DNA of 36,263 bases. It comes from Paludibacteraceae bacterium (GTDB taxonomy: Bacteria > Bacteroidota > Bacteroidia > Bacteroidales > Paludibacteraceae). The notes below the pieces were generated by a model. That model saw nothing but the letters and a program-made list of their open reading frames with translations, made no database searches and was not told the DNA's origin. Numbering within the stretch: the stretch's first letter is position 1; the number at the start of each line of letters is the position of its first letter. A program made the translations under genes and the position numbers. Shown here piece by piece: positions 17,122-25,319 of the stretch. The stretch is from assembly GCA_024399535.1 (NCBI GenBank), contig JAKSNU010000015.1:1-36263 (forward strand), given 5' to 3'.

Positions 17122-18672
17122 ATGAAAAAATTATTATGGATTGATGATGAAATCGAACTTCTCAAACCTTATTGCATTTTTCTGAAAGATAAAGGATATG
17201 AGGTCGAATGTTGTTGCTGCGGAAATGATGCACTACAAATCTTGGCAGAGAACCGCTTCGACATTATCTTTTTAGATGAAAATATGCCAGGCATGAGCGG
17301 ATTGGAAACATTAGAAAAGATAACTGAACTGTCGCCTGATATTCCAATCGTGATGATTACCAAGAACGAAGAAGAAAATCTTATGGATGCCGCCATAGGA
17401 AAGCGAATTGCTGATTATCTGATAAAACCCGTCAATCCTAATCAGATACTGATGACGCTAAAAAAGCACCTTCACGGTCGAGAAATCATCTCCAACCAAA
17501 CCATTTCTTCTTTCCGAGAAGAGTTTATGAAAATAGGTTCATCCATTTCAGAAAGACTTGAACTAAACGAATGGTTTGCTTTGTACAAGCGATTGAATGA
17601 ATGGAATATGAAATTGTCAGAAAATGACACTGAACTTTACCCTTTGCTCAGTTCACTTTCCGATGAAGCCAATACATTTTTTGCTCGATTCATACAAAAA
17701 AATTACATTAGCTGGATGAAAGACCCATTCAATCGTCCGACTACGAGCATTGACCTTTTCCGTCGAAATATTGCTCCTTTATTGAAAGAGAATAATAAGA
17801 TCCTAATGATTGTCATTGACAATTTCAGATACGACCAATGGATTGTAATACGGGAATTGATTAAAAATGATTTCGAAATCAGTGAAAACAAATTTTATCT
17901 CTCAATCCTACCCACATCCACTCAATACGCTCGTAATGCAATATTTTCTGGACTCTCGCCATTAGATATTCAAAAGAATCATCCAGAATATTGGATTGAA
18001 GAGGGCGATGATGAAACTAAAAACCAATACGAAAAAGAATTATTAGAATTACAACTCAAAAGACTTAGAATGGACGTCCGTGTGTTCTATTCTAAGTTTG
18101 GGAATTCTGTAGGTTGCGAACAAGCATTAGCCGAAATGTCCAAAACGCAGGCACCATTGTCAGTAGCAGTTACAAATTTTGTTGATATGTTGTCACACGC
18201 TCGGACAGACGATAAAATGATACGAGAACTTACAAAAACCGATGCTGCATACAGAGCTCTTACTAAAGATTGGTTCAAGCACTCCGGATTAGTGAAAATG
18301 ATGACAGAAATGGGGAACAAAGGTTATAAAATAATTATTACAACAGACCACGGCACTACAAGAGTAAATAGAGCATTGAAAGTAATCGGAGACAAAGACA
18401 CATCTGTCTCATTACGCTATAAAGTTGGAAAATCACTAAACTTCGACAAAAAAGATAAAAAGGATATTTTCGAAATTTCTAAACCATCCGAAATAGGACT
18501 TCCTATGCCAAACCTATCATCAACATACATTTTCGCTACAAACAGGAATTTCTTTGCATACCCAAAGAATTACAATTATTACGTTTCATATTACAAAGAC
18601 ACTTTCCAACATGGCGGCATATCAATGGAAGAAATGATAATTCCTTTTATTTTCATAGAGACAAAAGCGTAA
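17122..18672 (+). CDS. porX: PorX, type IX secretion response regulator with PglZ effector domain
   Basis: PorX regulates type IX secretion genes together with PorY and an ECF sigma factor in Porphyromonas. The 516-residue protein has an N-terminal receiver domain: acidic pair D8/D9, phospho-acceptor D52 in IIFLDENMPGM, and a conserved Lys in YLIKPVNP. A helical linker leads to a C-terminal alkaline-phosphatase-superfamily PglZ domain with candidate metal ligands in IVIDNFRYDQW, PTSTQYARNAIFSGL and IITTDHGTTRVN. The P. gingivalis enzyme is reported to be a zinc-dependent phosphodiesterase acting on oligonucleotides. The metal-site motifs look intact here. It is cotranscribed with porW (2-nt gap) and murF (15-nt gap). 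Confidence 0.95.
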   Translation: MKKLLWIDDEIELLKPYCIFLKDKGYEVECCCCGNDALQILAENRFDIIFLDENMPGMSGLETLEKITELSPDIPIVMITKNEEENLMDAAIGKRIADYLIKPVNPNQILMTLKKHLHGREIISNQTISSFREEFMKIGSSISERLELNEWFALYKRLNEWNMKLSENDTELYPLLSSLSDEANTFFARFIQKNYISWMKDPFNRPTTSIDLFRRNIAPLLKENNKILMIVIDNFRYDQWIVIRELIKNDFEISENKFYLSILPTSTQYARNAIFSGLSPLDIQKNHPEYWIEEGDDETKNQYEKELLELQLKRLRMDVRVFYSKFGNSVGCEQALAEMSKTQAPLSVAVTNFVDMLSHARTDDKMIRELTKTDAAYRALTKDWFKHSGLVKMMTEMGNKGYKIIITTDHGTTRVNRALKVIGDKDTSVSLRYKVGKSLNFDKKDKKDIFEISKPSEIGLPMPNLSSTYIFATNRNFFAYPKNYNYYVSYYKDTFQHGGISMEEMIIPFIFIETKA

Positions 18673-18687
18673 AAAAATAAAAACAAT

Positions 18688-19989
18688 ATGATAAAAGTTA
18701 GTATAAAGAAGTTACATGAATTATTCCTTCAATCAAAAGGAGTAACAACTGATAGTCGTAACTGCCAACCGGGTACGATATTTTTTGCCTTAAAAGGAGC
18801 ATCATTCGATGGTAACGACTTTGCTCAAAAAGCGATAAATGCAGGATGTTCGTATGCTGTTGTAGATAGCAATAGAGATTTTTCCGATGACGAACACATT
18901 ATAAAAGTTGACAACGTACTGAAAACACTTCAAGACTTAGCCACATACCACCGCACGACATTGGATATTCCCGTTTTGGCTATTACAGGCACTAATGGGA
19001 AAACCACCACAAAAGAACTTGTAAATTCCGTACTGCGCAAAAAATACAATGTAATATGCACTTTGGGCAACCTCAACAACCAAATAGGCGTACCATTAAC
19101 GTTGCTAAAGATGACCGAAGAACACCAAATTGCCATCATCGAAATGGGGGCAAGCCATCTTGGCGACATTGATGAATTATGCCGTATCGCACGTCCAACC
19201 TACGGATTGGTCACTAATGTCGGGAAAGCCCATCTTGCTGGATTTGGCAATTTCGAAGGGGTCATCAAAACAAAAAGCGAATTGTACCAATATTTAGACA
19301 AAAACAATGGTACAATTTTCATCAATCCTAATAATCCATTTTTGATGAAAGCTGCCGAAAAATGTAAAAATTTAGTATTTTATAGCACAAGAATCTTTCC
19401 AGAACATGGGTTTGAGACATTAACATACAGATGGTTAAATGGTGTAATAAAGACGCGTCTTTATGGTGATTACAATTTTGAAAACGTTCAAGCTGCGGTA
19501 ACAATAGGAACACGATTCGGTATTAACGAAAAAGACATACATGCCGCATTGGCAAACTACTCGCCGTCCAACAATCGCTCGCAATTGTTCAAAACACACA
19601 ACAACATGCTTATCTTAGACACCTACAATGCCAATCCAACAAGCATGACAGCAGCAATAAACAACTTTGTTAATACAAAATGTAGCACAATGAAATATGC
19701 AATCTTAGGCGACATGTTGGAGCTTGGAGATGAGTCAATTGCCGAACATAGAACAATAATAGAGAAGCTCAAAACAGCAGGATTAAACCATATTATTCTT
19801 GTTGGCGAAAATTTCTGTAAAGCTCTGGAAGAAACACACATCCATCCAAACACAGCTTCACGGTTTACCTGTTTTACGAATAGAGATTTGCTTGTCAAAT
19901 ACCTAAAAAAAGAAGAACTGCATAATCTGACTATTCTGATAAAAGGTTCCCACGGCATTGCCCTGGAAAAAATAATAGATTATTTATGA
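18688..19989 (+). CDS. murF: UDP-N-acetylmuramoyl-tripeptide--D-alanyl-D-alanine ligase MurF
   Basis: MurF is the cytoplasmic ATP-dependent Mur ligase that adds D-Ala-D-Ala to the UDP-MurNAc tripeptide. The 433-residue protein starts with a substrate-binding domain (TDSRNCQPGTIFFALKG). The ATP loop ITGTNGKTTTKEL spans residues 99-111, and the central domain contains IIEMGASHLGDI and TNVGKAHLAGFGNF. The C-terminal domain carries LDTYNANPTSM and LGDMLELG. Length is usual. It is unusual to see it outside a dcw cluster; here it follows porX by 15 nt and overlaps the next gene by ATGA. Confidence 0.96.
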   Translation: MIKVSIKKLHELFLQSKGVTTDSRNCQPGTIFFALKGASFDGNDFAQKAINAGCSYAVVDSNRDFSDDEHIIKVDNVLKTLQDLATYHRTTLDIPVLAITGTNGKTTTKELVNSVLRKKYNVICTLGNLNNQIGVPLTLLKMTEEHQIAIIEMGASHLGDIDELCRIARPTYGLVTNVGKAHLAGFGNFEGVIKTKSELYQYLDKNNGTIFINPNNPFLMKAAEKCKNLVFYSTRIFPEHGFETLTYRWLNGVIKTRLYGDYNFENVQAAVTIGTRFGINEKDIHAALANYSPSNNRSQLFKTHNNMLILDTYNANPTSMTAAINNFVNTKCSTMKYAILGDMLELGDESIAEHRTIIEKLKTAGLNHIILVGENFCKALEETHIHPNTASRFTCFTNRDLLVKYLKKEELHNLTILIKGSHGIALEKIIDYL

Positions 19990-20435
19990 AAAAAAAATAT
20001 TGTATTTGGTTATCTGTATTTGTTATGATTCTGACAGCATGCCATGCTGACATAAACGTTGATAGTCCAGTTCCGAAATACACAGTCAATTTTTCGCTGA
20101 ACATCATGGTTGAAGCCCCGAGTTTAAACACGCAGGGAGGAATTTACACTGTCACCAAGCCAATCAAATATGGTCAATACATAGGATACAGCGGACTACT
20201 GATTGTCCATGGTTTTGACGACAAATTCTATTGTTACGACCTTTGTTGCCCAACAGAATGCAAACGCGACATAATGATTGAACCTAACATTGATGGAACA
20301 GCAAAATGCAAAAAATGTGGCACAATGTTTGACACTGGTTTTGGCTCTGGAATGCCACAAAATGGTTCTTCGCAATATAGGCTTAGGAAATACAAAGTCA
20401 TTGTCAGCGGATATAACATTACAGTACAAAATTAA
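19986..20435 (+). CDS. lipoprotein with Rieske-like fold and altered metal site
   Basis: The 149-residue product has a lipoprotein signal (ILTAC, Cys19). The mature part has the layout of small Bacteroidetes Rieske-like lipoproteins. A strand region precedes [12 protein letters not shown] (about 80-91), a spacer with [20 protein letters not shown] follows (about 102-121), and [12 protein letters not shown] closes the chain. True Rieske proteins use CxH and CxxH. Here the places carry CCPTEC and CKKC, so cysteines stand where histidines are expected. This suggests a four-cysteine site for zinc or another cluster rather than [2Fe-2S] Rieske chemistry. The gene starts within the murF stop (ATGA). 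Confidence 0.75.
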   Translation: MKKKYCIWLSVFVMILTACHADINVDSPVPKYTVNFSLNIMVEAPSLNTQGGIYTVTKPIKYGQYIGYSGLLIVHGFDDKFYCYDLCCPTECKRDIMIEPNIDGTAKCKKCGTMFDTGFGSGMPQNGSSQYRLRKYKVIVSGYNITVQN

Positions 20436-20483
20436 CATAAAAATTATTTTTTCAAAAAAGGGTACTATATCAAAAAATATTCG

Positions 20484-20491
20484 TACCTTTG
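20484..20491 (+). promoter_or_regulatory. -7 promoter element of gcvH
   Basis: TACCTTTG followed by CAC, 32 nt before the gcvH ATG, matches TAnnTTTG. No good -33 box is present at the usual distance. Confidence 0.6.
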
Positions 20492-20523
20492 CACCCGAAA
20501 TAAACAACATAAAATATACAACT

Positions 20524-20901
20524 ATGAACTTTCCTACAAATGTAAAGTACACTAAAGACCACGAATGGATTCGCGTTGAAGGCGATAATGCATTCGTAGG
20601 CATTACTGATTTCGCACAGAGCGAACTTGGCGAAATTGTTTTCCTTGATGTTCAGACCGAGGGCGAAACAGTTGCTCAAAACGATGTTTTCGGTTCTGTT
20701 GAGGCTGTAAAAACAGTATCAGACCTTCTTATGCCTGTTGATGGCGAAGTGCTTGAAGTTAATGCAAAACTCGAAGACGATCCTGCACTCATCAACAACG
20801 ATCCTTATGGTGAAGGTTGGATGATTCGCATCAAAGTTGCTGACCCTTCGCAATTGAATGGTTTGCTTGATGCAACTGCTTACGAGGCTATCGCAAAATA
20901 A
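20524..20901 (+). CDS. gcvH: glycine cleavage system H protein
   Basis: GcvH carries the lipoyl arm that shuttles aminomethyl groups between the P, T and L proteins of glycine cleavage. The 125-residue product has the full family pattern: [30 protein letters not shown], the lipoyl-lysine site [12 protein letters not shown] with Lys63, and GWMIRIKV near the end. An in-frame upstream extension to 20278 is rejected because it runs back through the preceding gene and over the promoter. The other glycine cleavage genes are not nearby. A terminator follows at 20929-20970. Confidence 0.96.
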   Translation: MNFPTNVKYTKDHEWIRVEGDNAFVGITDFAQSELGEIVFLDVQTEGETVAQNDVFGSVEAVKTVSDLLMPVDGEVLEVNAKLEDDPALINNDPYGEGWMIRIKVADPSQLNGLLDATAYEAIAK

Positions 20902-20928
20902 TATCGAATAACGTAATTTGAATAATAT

Positions 20929-20970
20929 GGGCATGTTTTCTTAATATAAACATGCCCGTGTTTTTATATT
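20929..20970 (+). terminator. terminator after gcvH
   Basis: GGGCATGTTT (20929-20938) pairs perfectly with AAACATGCCC (20948-20957), followed by GTGTTTTTATATT. folK begins just after at 20980, so folK needs its own or read-through transcription. Confidence 0.8.
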
Positions 20971-20979
20971 ATAAACAAT

Positions 20980-21378
20980 ATGGTCATTTTAGGATTAGGG
21001 ACAAATTTAGGCAATCGCGAAGCTAATCTTAGGAACGCAATTGAATTTCTAAAAAATATCGGCACAATTATTAGACAATCTTCAATCATCGAAACAGAAG
21101 CTGTCGGCTTTGCGTCAGACAATAAATTCCTTAATATGGCTATCGCTATTGATACAAAACTTTCGCCTATCGAATTGCTTGATGCCACCCAAGAAATAGA
21201 AAAAAAGATGGGAAGAAAACAAAAATCGGTCAATGGTGTTTACCACGACCGATTGATTGATATTGACATTATCGATTATAACGGAATAATCCTTAATACC
21301 GAACGACTCACCCTTCCTCACCCCAAAGCCAACGAACGCGATTTCGTAAAAATTCCATTATCCGAAATCATAAGATAA
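20980..21378 (+). CDS. folK: 2-amino-4-hydroxy-6-hydroxymethyldihydropteridine pyrophosphokinase
   Basis: FolK transfers pyrophosphate from ATP to the pterin in folate synthesis. The 132-residue protein has LGLGTNLGNREANLRNAI at the start, ETEAVGF, and FLNMAIAIDT. It also has the catalytic and Mg-binding stretch YHDRLIDIDIIDYN (the family R-x(2)-D-x-D type), then LTLPHPKANERDFVKIPLSE. It is slightly shorter than the usual length of about 150-160. The gene sits directly after the gcvH terminator and ends opposite the converging flavodoxin-domain gene. Confidence 0.94.
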   Translation: MVILGLGTNLGNREANLRNAIEFLKNIGTIIRQSSIIETEAVGFASDNKFLNMAIAIDTKLSPIELLDATQEIEKKMGRKQKSVNGVYHDRLIDIDIIDYNGIILNTERLTLPHPKANERDFVKIPLSEIIR

Positions 21379-21427
21379 GTTCTATTTATTACGATTTTAC
21401 TTTTCATTGTTGATAACTCTATTTCGG
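21377..21427 (-). repeat. intergenic repeat, copy B
   Basis: On the + strand, ATTACGATTTTACTTTTC followed by ATTGTTGATAACTCTATT lines up with copy C at 23602-23652 with few differences. In addition, AAGTTCTATTT at 21377-21387 is matched in inverse orientation by AAATAGAACTT at 21547-21557. The whole 180-bp gap between folK and the next gene may therefore be a small inverted-repeat-bounded element. Confidence 0.5.
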
Positions 21428-21555
21428 TCGCTTTTGAATTTATTTTTGCATCTTATTGACTTTCTTTCAGTCACGATACCCTCATCGCTCCTTCTCTCAA
21501 GACAATAACCTGCTATAAATATTCTTCAAAATCGTCTCGACCTAACAAATAGAAC

Positions 21556-22710
21556 TTACCTTAAATATTTGACAGCACTTGTTGGAACAAGTCTATAATG
21601 AGGATTATATTGCTCATTAAAAATACGACTATGATGCATCACATACTTGCCTTCGTTCCACATGTCCATAATAACTTTCTTATCATCATTATATCCATCT
21701 ATTTTCACACCATATCGTTCAATTACTGACATGACAAAATTCCATTCTCTCTCCCATTCTTTCATATCTTTGCCAGTATTGTCGGTCACCCCACTCATCA
21801 CCAAGTCAAGATAGTCATCAATTTTAATTTTCTTTTCTTTTATATATGCCAAATCCACACGCGTATATCGCCCAAGGGCACCAGTTGGTTCGTAACCGAC
21901 CGTAGCACCGCTTGACATATTCAATTCTTTTTTAATAGCTTTTTTTGCTTCTGTCTTTGATAGAATCATATGTCCTGGTCCGAAAGCATCCTGATAATAG
22001 CTCTTATATATATCGCACAACGTTATCTTTGGGTACTTAGTCTGCATTATTTTCACAGATTTTAGTACCGCCATGTCGGTAAACAATGCCTCACCGAATC
22101 TCTCTGCCATAATAAGATTATTACGCTTCAAACAATTAAGGATAATGTCATCAACCTCCTTCTCTTTTTTGAGTTGATCGCCAAAAACACAGAAACCTCT
22201 CATTATTTTAGCATTGATAGCATACTTCACAATATTGTTCAACAACTGTTCATTGTCACGTCCTGCCGTAAGGAAAGGAATCACTATTTTACCCTCCAGA
22301 CGTTTATCAGCTGCAAATTGAAGAGCAGCCATATTCCATTGTCCGCACCACACTGGCGAACCGATAAACACAACATCGTATTCTTTCAATTTCAGGTTAT
22401 TGTCAACCAATTTTATTGGTTCTTTCGACTCTAATTCTTTTTTAGCCCGAGCCACGAGCAAATCATTATCCTTAGGGTATGGTTCCGCAGTTTCAATACG
22501 ACATAAATCAGCACCTGTATATAGAGCCAATCTTTGCGCAACATATTCTGTCTGACCACTATACGAAAAATAAACCACTAATGTTTTTGGAACAACATCC
22601 CCTGGTACTTTTGTCAATTTGTCATTCAATTTCAGACGTACTAAACTCTGAGATGCCAAACCTCCCACAAATAGGGACAATACAATAGCAATAAAAAAAA
22701 CTCTTTTCAT
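21556..22710 (-). CDS. exported flavodoxin-domain protein with unknown C-terminal domain
   Basis: The 384-residue product starts with a signal sequence (MKRVFFIAIVLSLFVGGLAS). Residues about 43-190 form a flavodoxin fold: LVVYFSYSGQTEYVA is the FMN phosphate loop, AEPYPKDNDLLVARAKKEL follows, and DVVFIGSPVWCGQWNMA plus PFLTAGRD line the FMN site. This matches flavodoxins of the PF12682 type. From about residue 225 a different domain begins, with ITLCDIYKSYYQDAFGPGHM, GRYTRVDLAYIKEKKI and MHHSRIFNEQYNPHYRLVP, conserved-looking His and Tyr residues but no family I can name. The start overlaps the amidase stop by ATGA. An FMN protein placed outside the cytoplasm is unusual. Confidence 0.8.
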   Translation of the reverse strand: MKRVFFIAIVLSLFVGGLASQSLVRLKLNDKLTKVPGDVVPKTLVVYFSYSGQTEYVAQRLALYTGADLCRIETAEPYPKDNDLLVARAKKELESKEPIKLVDNNLKLKEYDVVFIGSPVWCGQWNMAALQFAADKRLEGKIVIPFLTAGRDNEQLLNNIVKYAINAKIMRGFCVFGDQLKKEKEVDDIILNCLKRNNLIMAERFGEALFTDMAVLKSVKIMQTKYPKITLCDIYKSYYQDAFGPGHMILSKTEAKKAIKKELNMSSGATVGYEPTGALGRYTRVDLAYIKEKKIKIDDYLDLVMSGVTDNTGKDMKEWEREWNFVMSVIERYGVKIDGYNDDKKVIMDMWNEGKYVMHHSRIFNEQYNPHYRLVPTSAVKYLR

Positions 22711-23591
22711 TTTCCAAATCTTTTCAGTAAATCACTATATTCATCTATTCTGCGATCTCTTAGGAATGGCCACCAACGGCGTACAACCTCGGCATGATGC
22801 AAATCCACATCAACGACCGCCTGCTCTACCGACTCAACAGAACCTTGCCATAGAATTTCGCCTTGTGAACCAGCCACAAAGCTCGAACCCCAAAACGAAA
22901 TACCATTAGTTTGACCAGAAGGATCAGGTTCATATCCAACTCTATTAACAGCCACTACTGGAATACCATTTGCAACAGCATGTCCTCGTTGAACGGTCTG
23001 CCAAGCATCTCGCTGACGCATCTGTTCGTCTGACGCATCTGATGATTCAAAACCTATAGCAGTAGGATATATCAATATTTCAGCACCTTCCAATGCCATA
23101 AGTCGTGCAGCCTCAGGATACCATTGATCCCAACATACCATAACTCCCAAAACTCCTACTGAAGTTTTTATTGGATGAAAGCCCAAATCGCCTGGAGTAA
23201 AATAGAATTTCTCGTAATAAGCAGGATCATCAGGAATATGCATTTTTCGATATTTCCCTACAATTGAACCATCTTTTTCAAAAACCACAGCCGTATTGTG
23301 ATACAATCCTGGCGCACGACGTTCAAAAAGTGAAGTAACAAGAACTATAGCATTTCGTCTTGCAACATCACCAAAAAAATCTGTCGAAGGACCTGGAATA
23401 GGTTCCGCCAAATCAAAATTTTTCACATCTTCAGTTTGGCAAAAATACCGAGTATTATGAAGTTCCTGTAGCACCACAATTTCAGCACCTTGTTTGGCGA
23501 GACATTCAACATCTGATGCTAACATCCTTTTGTTTGCCTCAACATCAGACGAGACACATTGCTGTATAATGCCAATTCTCATAACTTTCAA
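22707..23591 (-). CDS. aguB: N-carbamoylputrescine amidase-like carbon-nitrogen hydrolase
   Basis: This nitrilase-superfamily enzyme would hydrolyse N-carbamoylputrescine to putrescine, CO2 and ammonia. The 294-residue chain has the catalytic triad: Glu43 in VVLQELHNTRYF, Lys in GKYRKMHIPDD, and Cys in VMVCWDQWYPEAAR. PAYYEKFYFTPGDLGF and WGSSFVAGSQGEILWQG are typical of AguB. The usual partner agmatine deiminase is not adjacent. A distant relative of the deiminase superfamily lies at 34308-35306. The start could be codon 1 (23591) or the Met at codon 4. Translation is coupled to the downstream flavodoxin gene by ATGA. Confidence 0.92.
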   Translation of the reverse strand: MKVMRIGIIQQCVSSDVEANKRMLASDVECLAKQGAEIVVLQELHNTRYFCQTEDVKNFDLAEPIPGPSTDFFGDVARRNAIVLVTSLFERRAPGLYHNTAVVFEKDGSIVGKYRKMHIPDDPAYYEKFYFTPGDLGFHPIKTSVGVLGVMVCWDQWYPEAARLMALEGAEILIYPTAIGFESSDASDEQMRQRDAWQTVQRGHAVANGIPVVAVNRVGYEPDPSGQTNGISFWGSSFVAGSQGEILWQGSVESVEQAVVDVDLHHAEVVRRWWPFLRDRRIDEYSDLLKRFGK

Positions 23592-23601
23592 CGTTTAAGA
23601 T

Positions 23602-23652
23602 AGGTTCAATTGATTACGATATTAACTTTTCTTTGTTGGTAATTCTATTATA
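23602..23652 (-). repeat. intergenic repeat, copy C
   Basis: On the + strand, GATTACGATATTAACTTTTC then TTTGTTGGTAATTCTATT matches copies A and B. It fills nearly all of the 65-nt gap between the porin stop and the amidase start, so it lies in the leader of the amidase gene. Confidence 0.5.
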
Positions 23653-23656
23653 TAAC

Positions 23657-24751
23657 TTACCTTTTAAATGCAGTTAGTCGGAATGTCACACCGAGTGTCA
23701 GGTAATGATTTTTCAAACCTTCATTCAACGCATCACTCTGATACCAGTACGCATGAAGACGGAAAAAATCTTGTTTTTTAATTGGATAAGCCTCAACACC
23801 AAGACCATAGAATAGGTTTTGATGGCCATAAGCAGTCAATGGATGACAATCATACGCAAGATTTTCATCGTAACCTACTTTTGCATGAACCGAAGCCCAC
23901 CCCAAGATATTACCTTTTACAAGAGCCGTAAGCGTAAAATCCCTAAAAGGGTTGCCTTTGCCAGCATAACGCCACATATAGTCAAGTTCTATATGCATAG
24001 GGCCAAAATCAAACATATTGCCCAAAGAAATACTGCCTAAGAATTTGCCTCGTTCATACTCAAACATGTTGGCAGAATATGCCGAATGGAAACAACCATA
24101 CGAACCATACCACTGGAGATTGTACGCATACAATCCACCCAACATTTTGGGATTGAAAGGAGAGTTGGTCACCTGGGCTACGATTGAAGATTTCCCATCG
24201 CGAGTTGTGTACATTCCCTTCACACCCATCTGATAGCAAGCGATATTGTTCCAATATTCCGAAGCGAAATAGATATCAATTGGAGGTGCGTCATATTCCC
24301 AACCTCCAAGACCGAGCACTAATTTTCCAGCAGAAATACGCCATTGTGGATTAAAATCGTAGTCGAAATAAGCTTTATCTATTGAACGTAATAAATTCAA
24401 GCCATCTCCTTCTGTCAAATTAACTCTGTTCAGACGTTGGCGATAATGATATGACAATTTATCCGTTATATTACCATTCAAGATAAAATTCACGAAACTG
24501 ACATTGAAAGCAGAGTTGAATGGTTTATTTTTGGCGAACTCTGAATTCCAATCACTTCGAACTTCGAATTTCACCTCAATAGGTTGCTTTCTCTTTTCTT
24601 TTTTAACAACTGCCGTGTCTGAAACATATTCTCTCACCACTTCACGTATAACAATAGTATCACGCACCGTGTCACGACGAATTACTATATCTTCCGCTAA
24701 AACAATTAAAGAAGACAACAAAAAACAAATTACGAACAAAGATTTTTTCAT
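23657..24751 (-). CDS. outer-membrane porin, OprO/OprP-like barrel
   Basis: The ATG at 24751 is chosen because it starts the signal peptide MKKSLFVICFLLSSLIVLAE. The in-frame upstream start at 24784 overlaps a terminator hairpin. The mature part of this 364-residue protein opens with a Val/Arg/Thr-rich stretch (RRDTVRDTIVIREVVREYV) that may be a short coiled coil. Alternating strands follow, including FVNFILNGNITDKLSYHYRQ, KAYFDYDFNPQWRISAGKL and YYQSD-like turns, ending LTLGVTFRLTAFKR with the terminal arginine after aromatic and hydrophobic strand residues. This fits phosphate-selective porin-type barrels. Substrate unknown. Confidence 0.8.
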   Translation of the reverse strand: MKKSLFVICFLLSSLIVLAEDIVIRRDTVRDTIVIREVVREYVSDTAVVKKEKRKQPIEVKFEVRSDWNSEFAKNKPFNSAFNVSFVNFILNGNITDKLSYHYRQRLNRVNLTEGDGLNLLRSIDKAYFDYDFNPQWRISAGKLVLGLGGWEYDAPPIDIYFASEYWNNIACYQMGVKGMYTTRDGKSSIVAQVTNSPFNPKMLGGLYAYNLQWYGSYGCFHSAYSANMFEYERGKFLGSISLGNMFDFGPMHIELDYMWRYAGKGNPFRDFTLTALVKGNILGWASVHAKVGYDENLAYDCHPLTAYGHQNLFYGLGVEAYPIKKQDFFRLHAYWYQSDALNEGLKNHYLTLGVTFRLTAFKR

Positions 24752-24763
24752 AACAGATATTTG

Positions 24764-24806
24764 AAAAAATGGAAGAGATGTCATTTATGTCGGTCATCTC
24801 TTCCAT
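24764..24806 (-). terminator. terminator after the small outer-membrane protein gene
   Basis: On the minus strand, TGGAAGAGATG (24805-24795) pairs with CATCTCTTCCA (24780-24770), and a run of T follows (24769-24764). It separates the corA-OMP transcript from the porin gene. Confidence 0.75.
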
Positions 24807-24814
24807 AAAATTTA

Positions 24815-25318
24815 TTAGAATTTATACCTAATACCTAATGAAATAGAACCGACATAAAGTCCATCTCTATAAAAATAAGCATTTTTTGCACCATAATCCA
24901 TACCAACGCCTAACGTAGGACGCCAATCCAATGACAATTGCACAGGAACCCAAAAATTATATTCTATACCTACTCTACCAACGACACCAACATAACTACG
25001 GTGCAATGTTTCTTTATTGATTACTCCTCCCCAACGGAAACCTCCGCCGGCACCTACACCCATATACCAATTCCATTCTCCACGATGGTTCCATGGCACT
25101 GCTGTTCCAAAAGGATTAATCCAATCGTAAGTAATAGCTGCACCAATACCATCAAAACCAGGTGCATCTACATCAAGCGACAACATGTTACCTCCAAGAG
25201 AATGCTCATACGAGAAAGCAACACCCCATCCGAGACGGGCACCAATCGCCCTTGGTTGTGCAACAGCATAACCAACACACACGAATGCCAATACGGCAAT
25301 AAAAATAACTTTTTTCAT
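24815..25318 (-). CDS. small outer-membrane beta-barrel protein
   Basis: The 167-residue protein has a signal peptide (MKKVIFIAVLAFVCVGYAVAQ) and then about eight amphipathic strands with aromatic girdles: GARLGWGVAFSYEHSL, GIGAAITYDWI, WNWYMGVGAGGGFRWG, VGVVGRVGIEYNF and LYVGSISLGIRYKF. The chain ends on a phenylalanine, as is usual for BAM substrates. It resembles the OmpX/OmpW-size barrels of Bacteroidetes of unknown function. The start is one nucleotide after the corA stop, so the two are translated together. A terminator follows directly. Confidence 0.82.
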   Translation of the reverse strand: MKKVIFIAVLAFVCVGYAVAQPRAIGARLGWGVAFSYEHSLGGNMLSLDVDAPGFDGIGAAITYDWINPFGTAVPWNHRGEWNWYMGVGAGGGFRWGGVINKETLHRSYVGVVGRVGIEYNFWVPVQLSLDWRPTLGVGMDYGAKNAYFYRDGLYVGSISLGIRYKF

Positions 25319-25319
25319 A

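Noticed and set aside
20278..20523. N-terminal extension of gcvH to 207 residues
   Set aside because: It overlaps the Rieske-like lipoprotein gene and the gcvH promoter. The H protein begins at the ATG at 20524 with the normal family length.
24764..24806. Hairpin as an operator for the porin gene
   Set aside because: The T-run on the minus strand and its place right after the small barrel gene make a terminator the simpler reading.
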